NCBI GenBank assembly: GCA_037892935.1 | Contig: JAYXKI010000013.1 | Coordinates: forward strand, 1,178,001 to 1,242,000 | DNA: 64,000 nt | Direction: 5' to 3' | Source: Phlebopus portentosus | Lineage: Eukaryota; Basidiomycota; Agaricomycetes; Boletales; Boletinellaceae | In this document: in pieces, positions 37,063-48,907 of the stretch | Layout: each line of letters begins with the position of its first letter | Numbering within the stretch: position 1 is the stretch's first letter | Made by a program: the position numbers and the translations under genes | Notes under the pieces: model-generated | The model's input: only the letters and a program-made list of their open reading frames with translations | Told to the model about the DNA's origin: nothing | The model's database searches: none

Positions 37063-38352
37063 GGACACGGTAGCTCCTCTTATTTTTACATAGACGCAAA
37101 GACTGCTCTCAAGCCCCCATATTTTTTTCTTCCGGCGCTTTCATCTACTTCGTCTTGTCCATGATCGATCCACCACTTGCTTTTTCCCTCTCTTTTTCTT
37201 TCTGTTTTCCTGTTCTTCTCAATATCTCCCCCCCCCCCCCCTTTCTTTTTCTCGCTGATGCTTCGTGATGTTTTGCGTTAGCATCTCGCCAGTCAGTTGT
37301 CCTCCTTCTTCCACTCTTTCCTCCTCCCCATCTTCTGTCCGTTCTCCCCCACCCCTCTTTTGCAGGCTTCTCGTGATACGCGTGCTTTTTGTGCATGATG
37401 ACGCTCCTCACCCCCTCTTCTATACGGACTTACAAAGAAGAAGTTCTCATTTTCCTCTTTTTTCTTCTCTGCTGTTTTTGTCTAAATGACCAAAATGCAA
37501 TTTTTTCTACTAAGTTCGTGCATGTGTGAAAAGAATGACAGCAAAGCCCGTACGGAATGTTCTGAATATAGACATAAACATGACATGGCATTTCTTCAAC
37601 AGTCAAGAAATGGAGCTTCTCATGGCAAAACTGAAGTGCATATATGTGATTTGTTGTGCCGACTAATTAGGTTAGACTCAAAACGGCAATGCATACTCGC
37701 AGAAGTGCATAATATGACGGTAGGATCTGAGGGTTCATCACTCCTGATGTATCAATATCATGTCGGATCAATACAACATAACCTAGTATAAATGTTAGCG
37801 TTTGTCTCTCGGTTACCGATTCATGGGGACCAAATCTTAGCAACATAAAGTATAAAAAAGGGGGGGATACATGAAGAGAAAGTTGCTCATGTCTGAAGAG
37901 CGACCCACGGCTGCGACACAGCGCGAGGTTCGTCTGACACCATCCATCCAAATTTGGAACGCAGCGTTTCACAGCTATGGTCGCTATACCCTTACCTTGC
38001 ACTCCTCGTTCTGTCCCGCGTTTCACTCACATGCTGTGGTCCAACCAACGCAAGCATGTGCAATGGTGAATGTGTTGTGAGACTGATCAAAGGCACGCAT
38101 CCCATCTTACGAGAGAAAGAAAGCCCCAGTCAGCTTTCAAATATACTCGCACTTCGAGATGCATGACAAGTCACCTACTTTTATTTCCTGAAGCTGTGTA
38201 GAGCATCATTTGCTATAGTGTTCAATATAGGTCTTAACCACATGGAACCAAAACCTAGGTACATCTTATACAGTGCAATGGCACTTTTCAAAATTTGTTC
38301 GACTCTGAACATCATTCACATTAAGTATGGAATAGCAAATGGTATCTAAACA
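37063..38352. other. 3' flank of Ras gene, nothing recognised
   Basis: Pyrimidine-rich DNA with a run of 14 C near 37,228, then about 800 bases of ordinary AT-balanced sequence with no supported gene. Confidence 0.5.
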
Positions 38353-41300
38353 TTATCTATTTGGGTAGACGTATATCGGTTTATACGTGAATTCAATGTC
38401 GGAGAAACGACGGTTGTGTTCCACTTGCTTCTTCAGCCGCTCCATGCGCTTCATGAGAAGATCCTTAAAGTTCTCGTTCGTTCGGAGCCTGTCTGCAAGC
38501 TCCAGCATAACGACTTGAATATAAACCATATCGAGATCAAACTCTTCTGTTTCTTGCCAAGAGGGCTCGGGCGACTCTATGGGGATTTCGGGCGCCAAAT
38601 AGAGGAGATGATTGACGAGGATTGCCAGATCGGCGAGTTCTTCTATGGGATACGCTATTTTCCTCGTATTAGATGCCAGCATGGTGAATCTGATGAATCT
38701 ACTTACTCCTGTTGATATGAGACTCATTCCCAACGACGAGCTCTGCCAGGGCCTTCATCAATACGAGTGGAGCCCTTGTATGCTGCGCGTTCGTGATCAC
38801 GGTCCCGAAGAAGTGCTCATCAACTAGCGCCTGCAGGCTCCTATCCAGTGTCTTGGAACAATAGAAATGCCCCCCGAGGGCAAAACTGTCTTCCAAGGTT
38901 AGGACGGCATGGGGCGTGTTGGGAGGTAGATATCTATCGTCTATTCAGCCGTCATAGATGTTTCAATCGCTAATCACTTACAATTTGTCGCCCTCTGAAA
39001 GATATACACAATCGAACGCCATCTCAGAAATGTTGAACCCATTGTCATCCAAATGGCAGCCATTGTCACGAGCGATCCACCAGGCTTTCGTTCCCTCAAG
39101 AAGGTACACGTGGGATGCGAAACCCGCAGCATCAATATGCACCCTTGAATATGCGCTCGTGTGCCCTGCCAGTGCCCATTGTGAAGCCAAACCATCCAAG
39201 CCGAGCATAGTTTTTGGCATCCAGAACGCTGGATTGCTGTGGGCATACTTCGAGAAGTCGTCGAATTCTCTGATGGATGGCCTTCTCTGAGCAAGCCTTT
39301 ATGCGCGAAATATAGTTACTTACAGAGGCAAGCAGTTGTGCAGGAGAGGAATATCCAGCATATTGCAGCATCGTCTCTTGTGAAGATTATCTTTATCTTC
39401 CTTGCGGTCCATCAAGTCGAACAAGAATTCCGCAACAGTCATACGCCTCATCACTGTGTCTAAGAGGGTATTCTTCTCACGTACCAGAGTGAGGTCTAGA
39501 GTGGATGAGCTTTGCAACCGCAGTGAGATGACATATGCTGACCTATGCATTGACGATCAACATGCAGAGCGATCAAATTGCTCAGCTTTGGGTCCCAGAT
39601 TCCCTTCAAGCCGTGCGGCCGTGACGATGGTGCACCGACTACATGAATGGCACCGCGCTGTAAACATTCCCTGCGCTGCTGGTACGTCAAGCTGTCCCAT
39701 CTGGCACGAGAAAAAGTCTGAAGTCGAGCTTGAGGATCTTCAATACGCCGGTCCGTGTAGAGTTTTAAGGTCTCCAATTCTGTAGTCATTTCTTTCTGTG
39801 ATAGTATTAGTACGCGCCTGCAAAGCTCGTGTATGACTTACCATTGATTGCCAGATGGGAATTGTGTGAGTCACTTCTTTGAACTCCCACACATCCGCCT
39901 CCTCGGAACTGAGAGTATCGGTGGTCACAGCAAGTTCTCGGGTCGATCTATTAACAGATACGAGCTCGTTTTGCGCTGTGGAAGTCGAGGAAGGATGGCA
40001 CGGAATTTTGACAGTGAACTTTAACATAATGTTCGTAGAAGGCTGGAAAGATTTAGTCAGAGTACTAAATCGAAGAATGGCACTCACTGTGGCAGGATCG
40101 TGAAGGAATTCTCTCGTCAGCACTTTAGTAGAAGCGAAATCTGTCGTGAGATCCGAACGAAGCTTCGGGTCCTGCCCGGCTTCCTCTGTCTCGTCCCCCG
40201 TCTCATCCTCTATCTCGTCTTCCGCCTCGTCCTTCCTTTGTCGTCGCCTTTTCTTCCTCTTTACTGTAGCTTTCATCTTCCGAACCCTCTCTCGTTCCTC
40301 TTCATTATGTTTCATCAGAGCTCGAAGTGCTTCTCGATCATGCTGAGCCTCCTCTCTTTCGAACAGTGCCAGTTCTTCCGCCGTGCTAAGCTTCTTTGTC
40401 TGTTCGTTTTCCACTACCCCTTTCCGTCGCTGAAAGCAACTTGATACGAGCCACTCAATGATTAGGTAGATGACATACCTTGCGTGCTCCTGTACCATTG
40501 CTGTTCTGCGAGCTATCGTTGTCTATTTCGGATTCTTGGAAAAAACTGTTCATGAGTTGTACTCATTTCCAAGAAGAGGGCATACCCGATTTGCGCTTCA
40601 CGGCACTTTGGACGCTCTCAATTATCCATTTCTCGGGCGTGTCCATGTTCAGATCAATGACCTCCCAGTGTCGCCTCTTGGTCTTCGGTGGTTCTACCCT
40701 TGAAGCAAGGGCTTGCACCATCAGCAGGCTGGGTGGACTTTCCTCCTGCATCTTTTGCCATTCGATTCGGAGGTCGGCTTTCTGAATTTGTGAAGCATCA
40801 ATCAGCGGTTTCCCATCCTTGATGATATTTTTGCTCTCCCATTCAGTCATAGACGTTGACATCGAAGGTTCGAATGAATTCCGTCCTCCGACTGCCATTT
40901 TGAAGATCGTCTTCATAAGGTCGTATTCGATATCGCGCCTCTGGTCATGTGGTTGTAGAGCGGTTACATTCATACCCTAGCAAGCAATTAAATACTCGAC
41001 GAATAACTATGCATTCACACATACCTTCAGAATCTGGGATAAGCCCAGGCGACATCTTGAGCTACTTGAGTACTGCATTGGTGCAAGAAGACAGACAGGG
41101 GATATAGCTGTCGCTATATACAAGGGTCTGAGAAAGCTATAGTCATCCAACTCGCGAAGAGTCTGCGGAAGGTCCTTGTAGAATTCCCTGTAGACTGTCA
41201 AAAATTTGAAGGTCCTCAAACGTACAAACTTACTGGACAATCTGTACAAGAGGTGTTTCATCATAGCTGTCGTCATCAGCAGGACGCATAGCCTCTCTCT

Positions 41301-42817
41301 AACGATGGAATTTTCAATTTGTGTCCAAATGGGCCGACGGCGAGGGAGAAACATACCTGAGCTAAAGCAAAGACTCCTAATGCCGCTTGGCAAAAATTGT
41401 CTTGGACTTTTGCTAGTTTTAAACGACTCTCCGCGTCTACTACACCTCCCACGAGAGATGTGAGAATTGATGCCTTTTGCTTCTCTGCATTTTCGTAACT
41501 GATTTCGACGGGCTGATCATTGACGGCGGGTTCAGGAGCTTGGATAGCCTTCCGTTTTACTTTTCTCCCCTTCTTCGCCGGCGGCTGAGGCTGCTGTACA
41601 GGCTGCTGTACAGAAACGTTTTCGGGCCGATATGTTTGCCAAACTTCTAGGAAGTCGGCTAGAGTATTGTTCCACTTTATCGCAAGGTTATATACTTCCT
41701 TGTGTTTCTCAGAGTCCTTGATGGATCCCGGAAACATGTGAGGTCTTGGCAGTGGACGGTCGTCATGCTCTGGACGTTCCCTAAGAGTCCATGCGAAGCG
41801 ATCGGCAACGATAAGCTGAAGGAAGGCATGCAGGAACTCGGACTGCGTCGTGCGCTCAAGGTTCCCTCGGAACGCATGTCGTGCGAACGTGCGTGAACTG
41901 GCAGAACTTGCCTCCAATAGGCTTCGCTTTAGTTGCGTTTCGTGGCGACGGACATTTTGAAAAAGGAGCGACGCAATGGATTCCTCATTAAAAAGACTGT
42001 CGGCGTTGATGCCAACAGATTGCGAGATGTGCGACTGCCAAGTATCTGGAGAGCTAAAGTAGGCGACTGAAGCACCAAGAGGCGTCAAGGCCAGTCCACC
42101 ACCTTTACCGGTCAGCGATCGGGTCACGTATATATTAAAAAGTTCATGCTCCAACTTGTCAAGATCGCCCTCGTGCAACGGCGAGACAGCACGTCCTAAG
42201 ACCATCTGCAAGTCATCCATTGAATCTGATACAGCGTCGTCCAAACCGTCTCGAGCCTCAGCCGGACTCTCATCAGCAGCTCCGGATGCGGTCACTTCAT
42301 AATCCATCTCATGAGTAGGCTCCACAGGTACGCTGTTTCCGGATGCGTTCTCCTCAATCTCTGCCGCGTGAGTAATCTCTGTGGGAGGGCCATTAACGGA
42401 CGTCCTCGACGCGGCCTCTATTTCCCCAGTAGCCTCAACGATAGTTTGCTTGGTCGCAGTAGTTGGATCATCTCCAGATGCGTTCACAGAGCCTTGTGGA
42501 CCTCGAGTAGTCTCAGAGACTGGGCCATCTCCAGATGCGTCCGCTACGGATGCCGGACTCAGGGTGACTGGCACGTCTCCACATGAGTTCGCGGCCACTT
42601 CTGTATGTTGAGAAGCCTCAGTAGAATCATTCTGCATGGCAGGTGAGTAGAGCCTGGGTGAGGCCGACAGGATGGGCTGAAGTCCTTTGACAGCCTTACG
42701 TACGGTCCGGCATATGCCGGAGCTAAGCACTTGCGACGCTTTCTCCAGTGGAGAAAGCGTCGCAGCACTCACGTGTCTCTCGAATGAATGTACAGGCGAT
42801 TCCTCTAAGTCACCCAC
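38353..42817 (-). CDS. JmjC-domain protein, large, cargo of the element
   Basis: Multi-exon gene of about 1,350 codons. The first long exon (42,817 to about 41,358) encodes an Ala/Ser/Gly/Glu-rich N-terminus with loose repeats around ASGD, then a helical region. The next exons follow by GT...AG joins: RLCVLLMTTAMMKHLLYRLS, then YREFYKDLPQTLRELDDYSF, a segment from GMNVTALQPHDQRRDIEYD, and a Lys/Arg/Glu coiled coil near 40,300. The JmjC core lies at 39,230-38,870: RVHIDAAGFASHVYLLEG gives the HxD iron ligands, and YLPPNTPHAVLTLEDSFALG the distal His. The C-terminus is helical, ending at 38,353. JmjC proteins are Fe(II)/2-oxoglutarate oxygenases, often histone demethylases; activity here is unproven. 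The start may instead be the ATG at 42,637, because the longer form reads through palindrome copy 3. Confidence 0.75.
42732..42764. repeat. 33-bp palindrome, copy 3
   Basis: Variant arms TGCGACGCTTTCTCCA, with compensating change in the other arm so that the palindrome stays perfect. CACGTG is on the right at 42,770-42,775, so this copy is in reverse orientation. It lies at the 5' end of the JmjC gene. Confidence 0.93.
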
Positions 42818-43848
42818 ATTTTGTCATTGTCATAGTGATTTGCATACCATCTAAGGAAGGTGGACAAGCCGATCTGTATCACCCGGCACTTTTGCATGAC
42901 AAGAAAAAACCATGAAAATTTATCAAATGTTAAAAAATTTATACTTGAAGAATACACTATGAAAAGAAAATGCATAGCAGAGGTGCTGTAGAAGTAGAGG
43001 CACCCGCCGATCACCTTCCAATATCTCGTGGGGTACCGTTCTTGCCAGTACATACAAATGAGGAGTGCCAACACCTTGTGGTCAGTCAAAATACATAATA
43101 GATTTTCTGAAACCGCACTAGAACTACTTCACTACAGCTGTGAGAATCAACTGGGAAATATGGCATTCGGAACCCCTTGAGGGACATGCGTAGCTAGTTC
43201 TGTGCTAGTTGCTTCGCGCCTTAGGCGCTGATCGGTGCTTTACGAGACAGGCCCCATAGATTACCTTCACCAAATTTTCATCAAAATACTTTCTCATTTC
43301 TATCACCAGCACGCACGATGTGGCAATTCTTGAGGTAAATCGCACTCGCACTAAGAATATGCTTATCCTGAGTGTGCTTGTGTTGCCTCCTATCGCTAAT
43401 TACCTTCCTTACGCTGAGAGCTCTCGATTTAGTAATGCACTTCGCATTAGATGACTATATTGTATTAATGATCTGAAAAGGGTTAGGGGCAAATAGATCA
43501 TGATTAGTGGAAATGCGAACGGGTATATGAGAGCGAAGCTGAAAAAGGAATCCGTAGCTGCTACAATTCGAAGGCAGCTAAGGATTGCTCATATACAAGA
43601 AGCGAAACTACATACAATTACCAAACAATAGCAAAAACGTATTGAATGAAAAATGAAATGATAAAGTAACGATGAGATAAAGGAGAGAATGTCTCCAATC
43701 CCAGGATCCATCCGTAGTGACTCTGATCCAGCAGCAACCTAATCCAACAAGTAATTCGACATCAATTCTGCGCTGATCCATCTATGGTAGTAGGTCAGGG
43801 CTGTTTTTGATTATTGTCGCTATTGGAAGGTACATGACTTACCAGCAT
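42818..43848. other. Intergenic inside the element, nothing recognised
   Basis: About 1 kb between the 5' end of the JmjC gene and the 3' end of the next minus-strand gene. No supported ORF or repeat. Confidence 0.5.
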
Positions 43849-45120
43849 TCAGAACCAAGGATTGAAAGGATTAGCACCCACCAGAACCTCGTATTTTGGA
43901 GCAGCCTTCTTCTCAACGACTTCTGGGTCAGACATCTCCTGATTATCTCCAAAAATCTTGCTTGAGCCGACACCAAGCATCAGCTGATTTGGAGGATAAT
44001 CATCGATGGAGTCATCCGGCAGAAGAATGTCTTCATGGTGGTCAGCCTTATTCTACAGTTTGAAAAAATGACACACTTACTGGAACTCGACGGCTCTGAA
44101 TCTGCGATGGGTACATTAAGACGATGCACAAGAAGTTTGAAAAGAAACAGAGACGTTACCGGAATTTCGTCTAAGTCTTTTTACCTTTACCCCTGGGCTC
44201 GGGCCTGGGCTCAGTGAGCGCTTCACTCGCTGCTTTCCTTTGCCTTTCACAGTCTGAGGAGGCCGATCAACCGTTTCTGTTTCCTCTAACCTGGATGCGT
44301 CATCGCCGTTCAACCAGGACTCATACTCGGCAAGGTCCAAAGGGAATCGCAAGACTAAGCAAGCAATTAGTAATAGATAATTCGACCCGAGGGACTACTC
44401 ACCGAAAATAAGGATTGAATCAGACCAGCCTGACTTCTTACTTTTCTTGGCGAAATCGTGAACAACACCGCCCATCGGATCATCATCTGCACAGAGCAAA
44501 AGCTTCCTGCCTCTCCTACCACAGAGAACCCATGGCATTTCCTTTCCCTTTTCCCAGCCCAAAAACGCTACAAGCTCTTTGAAGAGGCTTGCAACAAACT
44601 CATTGATCTTGCTAAACGACCAACTCATCTTGAACCGTATTCCTTCGAGGTGATTCTGGCATGCAAGCTTCGCTTTACGCAGACGTGCAATGTCGTTCTC
44701 ATCAGGAACAACAGGATTCAACAGTTCCTTATCCTCCTATAGCTGATATCAGCTCCAAACGGGTATATCCCAGAGAAAGACTTACATCTATCCCATCCGG
44801 CATTATGACCACAGTCTTCACAAGAAAGTCCTCGGACTGTCCTCGAAACTATATAGCTGTAGTAAGCATGCATTACTTTCCCACTCTACAATGCTTACCT
44901 TTGATGATTTTGCAGTTTTACGAAAACCCTGCAACGCCTCTAAATGAGCCTTTGAAGCATGCTTAGTTGACTTGAAAGGACTAGAGCTGGCTTGCTGAGT
45001 ATCATCGTCTGAGGACAAGTCATCAAAGATCCGATCTAGGTAGCGCTTTGATTTTTCGCGACGAGGAGGGGAGGAGTCGTCTTCTGACGAAACGTAGATA
45101 GTAGACTTAGACTTTGCCAT
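43849..45120 (-). CDS. Unknown acidic protein with basic nuclear-type segment
   Basis: No family recognised. From ATG at 45,118-45,120: MAKSKSTIYVSSEDDSSPPR, a Ser/Asp-rich start, then exons joined in frame at about 44,861 (FRGQSEDFLVKTVVIMPDGI), 44,739 (EDKELLNPVVPDENDIARL) and 44,354. The middle exon is the best-ordered part, with GWEKGKEMPWVLCGRRGRKL, LLCADDDPMGGVVHDFAK and SGWSDSILIF. The later part carries KGKGKQRVKRSLSPG, a likely nuclear localisation signal. The end reads HHEDILLPDDSIDDYPPNQL and closes FNPWF before the stop at 43,849. One junction, around 44,100, did not resolve in phase. Mixed charge and a nuclear signal suggest a chromatin- or DNA-associated role, as might suit transposon cargo; that is inference only. 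Confidence 0.65.
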
Positions 45121-45642
45121 TCCGCGACAAACGGAGTCAGAATTGAGCGAGGAAAACGAACTAATGGTAAGCAGCGTGATAGTACTGTAAATGGAACAGT
45201 AAACATGTTATATAGTATCGAGGCGAAGATGATTTATTCCGTTTGACGAGCTTTCTAGATTTCGAGCTTCTCTTACCAAGGGAGCCATCGTCAACGACAA
45301 ATGATGAACCACCCTGAAACACTATCTTTAGTGATGTCAATATTATCGGCTGCTGAGATATTCGCAACATTTCTTGGACTGTCGCTTAGGATTACTTGCG
45401 TCTCTCGCACATTTATTTCATCATTTTTGCCAAAGAATTTTCGGCTTGCTATTTCACGCGACTGGTCTGTTTCCATGACCCTCGCGTAAAGGAACTGTCC
45501 CAATTCTAACATACAGATAATAAAGTTCTTGAATACTGACTGCACTGTTGGGAATTTAAGTTACTAACAGTATACTGATACATTACTGCATCAGCCGAAT
45601 TGGAAATGCAGCAAGTAAAAAAAAAAAAAAGAGTTATGACAA

Positions 45643-45949
45643 TCACGTGCATGCGACGCTTTTTCCACTGGAAAAAGCGCCGCAGCCCACATTTTTTTAA
45701 AAAAGGCAGCGAAAGAGCAACGCCTGATGCAATCATTTCTCACAGAAAGTGTGGTCCCTAAAACTCACTGAAACATGCTCTTTGGATAGATCTCTAGCTA
45801 TAGTTTTTGCTGAGCATTCCAGTTCAGGGTTTTTCATTGTCAAATGTCAGAAATGCGACTGAAAAAACGCATTACTCTATAGGCAAGTTAAAAAATTCCA
45901 TCGTGCCAAGTGCATATTTTCAGTAAATTTATATTAGAATAACAAAGCA
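45643..45949. repeat. Tandem array unit 1 (diverged)
   Basis: Starts with CACGTG plus palindrome copy 4 and ends in a stretch alignable to the end of units 2 and 3 (CTGAAAcATG-like words, a run of A, then TTTTCAGTAAATTT versus ACTTCAGTGAACTTT). Shorter and clearly more diverged than units 2 and 3. Confidence 0.65.
45652..45684. repeat. 33-bp palindrome, copy 4
   Basis: Canonical arms with one mismatch (GCGCCGCA). CACGTG 2 bases to the left (45,644-45,649). Confidence 0.93.
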
Positions 45950-46393
45950 GAGATCACAATAATCACGCGCGTGAGCCGCTTTTTCCAGTGGAAAAAGCGT
46001 CGCAACCCTCAATTTTCTACACAGGCGATCGGAGAAATAATGCGATGGAATACTTGACTGCGCAGGGCTCAGAAGTACTTTCGCGTGCTATTTGGGCCCT
46101 TGACGTCACTGAAACATCCCCTTCCGAAGAGTCGTTAGCTGGTGCATATTAAAGTTCTTTTGCTACAGATGCGGCTCGAAAAATAAACGCCGCAGCAAGG
46201 TAAATTAGTAGTTTAAGCATCACGCCGCGATTGATAACAAAAGAACTATTGCTGAACATGCCAGCCTAGCTTCCCATTTTTCGCAAAGGTCTGAAACATG
46301 ACTATAAAAACATGCACTACTCATCGGAGAGTCCAAAAAAACCATTGTACCATGAGCATAACTTCAGTGAACTTTTGTGAGAAGGATGAAAGT
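45950..46393. repeat. Tandem array unit 2 (444 bp)
   Basis: Near-identical to 46,865-47,308 over its full 444 bases apart from a mutated head (CACGCG, and TGAGCCGC in place of TGCGACGC). It ends in GATGAAAGT, the point where the LTR has inserted. Confidence 0.95.
45972..46004. repeat. 33-bp palindrome, copy 5 (left arm damaged)
   Basis: The left arm reads TGAGCCGC instead of TGCGACGC; the right arm and centre are intact. The neighbouring CACGTG has become CACGCG. Confidence 0.88.
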
Positions 46394-46859
46394 TGTAAGG
46401 GTCACGCGCATGTATATTCGATTTCCTTTTCTTTTTCCTTTTCCTTTCCTTATCGTCGTCATCTATACCCGTCCGAACATTCTTTAACCTTCTCCGTTCA
46501 CTCCGACGTCATATGGTCTCTTAGTTAGTTCATTAGTCATTCCCTATTACTCTGCTCCGACGTTCCTCCATGCTTCCTCCGATCCGTCCGACCACATGAC
46601 CTAACCCTGAACCCTATGACATCACACTCCTTTCCTTAGTCGGTAGTCTTTTCCCAGGCTCGTAGGGTATATAGGTAGCTAGTCTCCCTGTAGAGGCCCC
46701 TTGCCTCGACATTCGTTAGATCTCCGGCTATACACTCGCTTTGTCTCTACGTCGGTGCTCACTCCTTGGATTATCTGAGGGGCTGGGTTCTCTTGCTTAT
46801 TAAGGTTGTCTCTTAGTTAGTAGGCATCGGCGATGCGGGCGTTAGGCTGTCGCCTAACA
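46394..46859. mobile_element. Solo LTR, 466 bp, 5-bp target duplication AAAGT
   Basis: Begins TGTAAGGGTCACGCGCATG and ends GTCGCCTAACA, so it has the TG...CA ends of a long terminal repeat. AAAGT flanks both sides (46,389-46,393 and 46,860-46,864). A TATA-like word (GGGTATATAGG) lies at about 46,667. No internal retrotransposon sequence is present, so it is a solo LTR left by recombination between two LTRs. It separates units 2 and 3 of the tandem array. Confidence 0.88.
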
Positions 46860-46864
46860 AAAGT

Positions 46865-47308
46865 GAGATAATAATAATCACGTGCGTGCGACGCTTTTTC
46901 CAGTGGAAAAAGCGTCGCAACCCTCAATTTTCTACACAGGCGATCGGAGAAATAATGCGATGGAATACTTGACTGCGCAGGGCTCAGAAGTACTTTCGCG
47001 TGCTATTTGGACCCTTGACGTCACTGAAACATCCCCTTCCGAAGAGTCGTTAGCTGGTGCATATTAAAGTTCTTTTGCTACAGATGCGGCTCGAAAAATA
47101 AACGCCGCAGCAAGGTAAATTAGTAGTTTAAGCATCACGCCGCGATTGATAACAAAAGAACTATTGCTGAACATGCCAGCCTAGCTTCCCATTTTTCGCA
47201 AAGGTCTGAAACATGACTATAAAAACATGCACTACTCATCGGAGAGTCCAAAAAAACCATTGTACCATGAGCATAACTTCAGTGAACTTTTGTGAGAAGG
47301 ATGAAAGT
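46865..47308. repeat. Tandem array unit 3 (444 bp)
   Basis: Begins GAGATAATAATAATCACGTG and carries palindrome copy 6. Same length as unit 2 and almost the same sequence. Confidence 0.95.
46887..46919. repeat. 33-bp palindrome, copy 6
   Basis: Canonical arms around a central G (reverse-complement form of the central C). CACGTG 2 bases to the left (46,879-46,884). Confidence 0.95.
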
Positions 47309-47520
47309 GAGATAATAATAATCACGTGCGTGCGACGCTTTTTCCACTGGAAAAAGCGTCGCAACCCCCAATTTTCTACATAGGCGATCGGAGAAATAAT
47401 GCAATTGAATACTATTGACTGCGCAGGGCTCAGAGGTATGTTTTGCATGCAATCCGGACTTTCAACATCACCGAAACATAATCTTCCGGTGCCTCACGAG
47501 CCGGTGTGTTTTCTCTCCAC
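47309..47520. repeat. Tandem array unit 4 (diverges rightward)
   Basis: The first ~135 bases match units 2 and 3 closely, then similarity fades by about 47,520. Contains palindrome copy 7. Confidence 0.8.
47331..47363. repeat. 33-bp palindrome, copy 7
   Basis: Canonical perfect palindrome. CACGTG 2 bases to the left (47,323-47,328). Confidence 0.95.
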
Positions 47521-47695
47521 GTCAGTCTAGCCCTAGTTACTTATGGTCATTAGGAAATTTCGATTCTCAATCAAGTATGCGTCACTTTGTAGTTCATTTG
47601 TATCAGCATAATCAATGAAGGTATAGTTGCATTAAGAAACCTGACATTTGTAATGTAATGTATTTACGACTCTATGAATTCGACTGAACATACCC

Positions 47696-48773
47696 CTACT
47701 CATTCCAAGTCGAAACTCCCTCCATATCGCGGAATGTATCAATTCCCATTTTAATGATCCATTTCTCTGTATCACTTGCCAAGCCAACATTTTCTGCACA
47801 ATTCTTTCGGCACTCGGGTGACACGCCTGGTTTTGGAAGATCATCTATCCATCCACGCAGTTGGTCCAGCGAGACTCGTACGGTATCGTCATAGTGGAGG
47901 AGTCGATTTGCTATTTGGGTCCACTACAGCTGTGTCCAGGACTGCTCGCAGAGCTCTGCATTGGTGCAAGAAGGATGATGATGAAATGGCGGCGGATGGA
48001 TGGCTATGCGTTTGTAATGTAGCTCCAGTTGCTCACGAGTTGTTGCAACAATCAAAATAGTTTTATCCCCAATCAACTCCCTTTGTGGGGGAACCAGGTC
48101 GCTTAGAGGAGTCCGAATAAGTGCTTCAAACGATTTGTCTATCCAGGCTTCGACGCGATGTGTTTTCGCAAGGATAAAGCGGTTTATCTCGTGTATATTT
48201 AGTTTGGTGAGGTGGCGGATGGCCCACTTGCGCGCCTGTGGGACGTCATACCGTGTGGAGAGGTCGAGTACGTTGATCAGTTTTTCTGCACTTTCCGTAA
48301 TTTCTTCTTGGAACCTTCAGACAGTTAGCTTCAGCTCGTTTGTCTCAGATGCTTGAATAAGGCTTACTGAAATAGCAACATGTCCATCAAGTCAGAAAGT
48401 TTCTCAGCCGACATCCCCAAAGGAGCCTCGATCGGGCATGCCTCAGAGTTTGCATGGAGACTTTCTTCCAAATGTGCCGGTGCAGGTAGCGTGAACATCA
48501 TATGAAAGAATGGTGAATGAGCACTCAGAAGTGATTTGTGTACTCTGAATAAGATTTTCTTTCTCGGTTCACTGTCTGTAATGGCCTATTTGCATAGTTA
48601 GAAGGTATTCAAAAACAGAAAGCCTAGCGCACTTGTATGTATAGATTACCATCTGACCAGAAGTGGCGTTCGTGCTTCTCCACTGGCATCTCAATCGGAT
48701 TTTCCGGCACTTCATTCTCGTCGTGCAACTCAGTTGGAATACCTGGTGCATGGTTCTCGCTGTGTCTGCTCAT
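47696..48773 (-). CDS. BTB/POZ-domain protein, divergent partner of the integrase gene
   Basis: From ATG at 48,771-48,773 (MSRHSENHAPGIPTELHDEN) through WSDGNLYIQ, an intron, then AITDSEPRKKILFRVHKSLL and SAHSPFFHMMF, which is the dimerisation-strand and helix pattern of a BTB/POZ domain. After a second intron (acceptor near 48,319) a helical C-terminal half runs FQEEITESAEKLINVL, STRYDVPQARKWAIRHL, and finishes GIDTFRDMEGVSTWNE before the stop at 47,696. About 320 residues in three main exons, no breaks seen. BTB proteins act as oligomerisation modules, cullin-3 adaptors or transcription cofactors. It starts 134 bp from the integrase start in the opposite direction, so the two are probably expressed together. 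Whether it serves transposition or is passenger cargo is unknown. Confidence 0.85.
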
Positions 48774-48907
48774 GCTGACAACTGCAGAGGGAGGAGCTGT
48801 GAATAGGGGCAGCTTGGTGACGCTTGAGGTACAGGGGAAAGGATGAGGTCGTGCGATCTTGGCAATTTAGTCTCGGCAAGGTTTCGACTTGCTTACGACA
48901 CCCCACC
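48774..48907. promoter_or_regulatory. Divergent promoter shared by BTB and integrase genes
   Basis: Only 134 bases separate the two start codons, so both promoters must lie here or overlap the genes. No TATA box is obvious. Confidence 0.6.

Noticed and set aside
45643..47520. CRISPR array
   Set aside because: Units are ~444 bp with near-identical interiors in a eukaryote; there are no short repeats with unique spacers.
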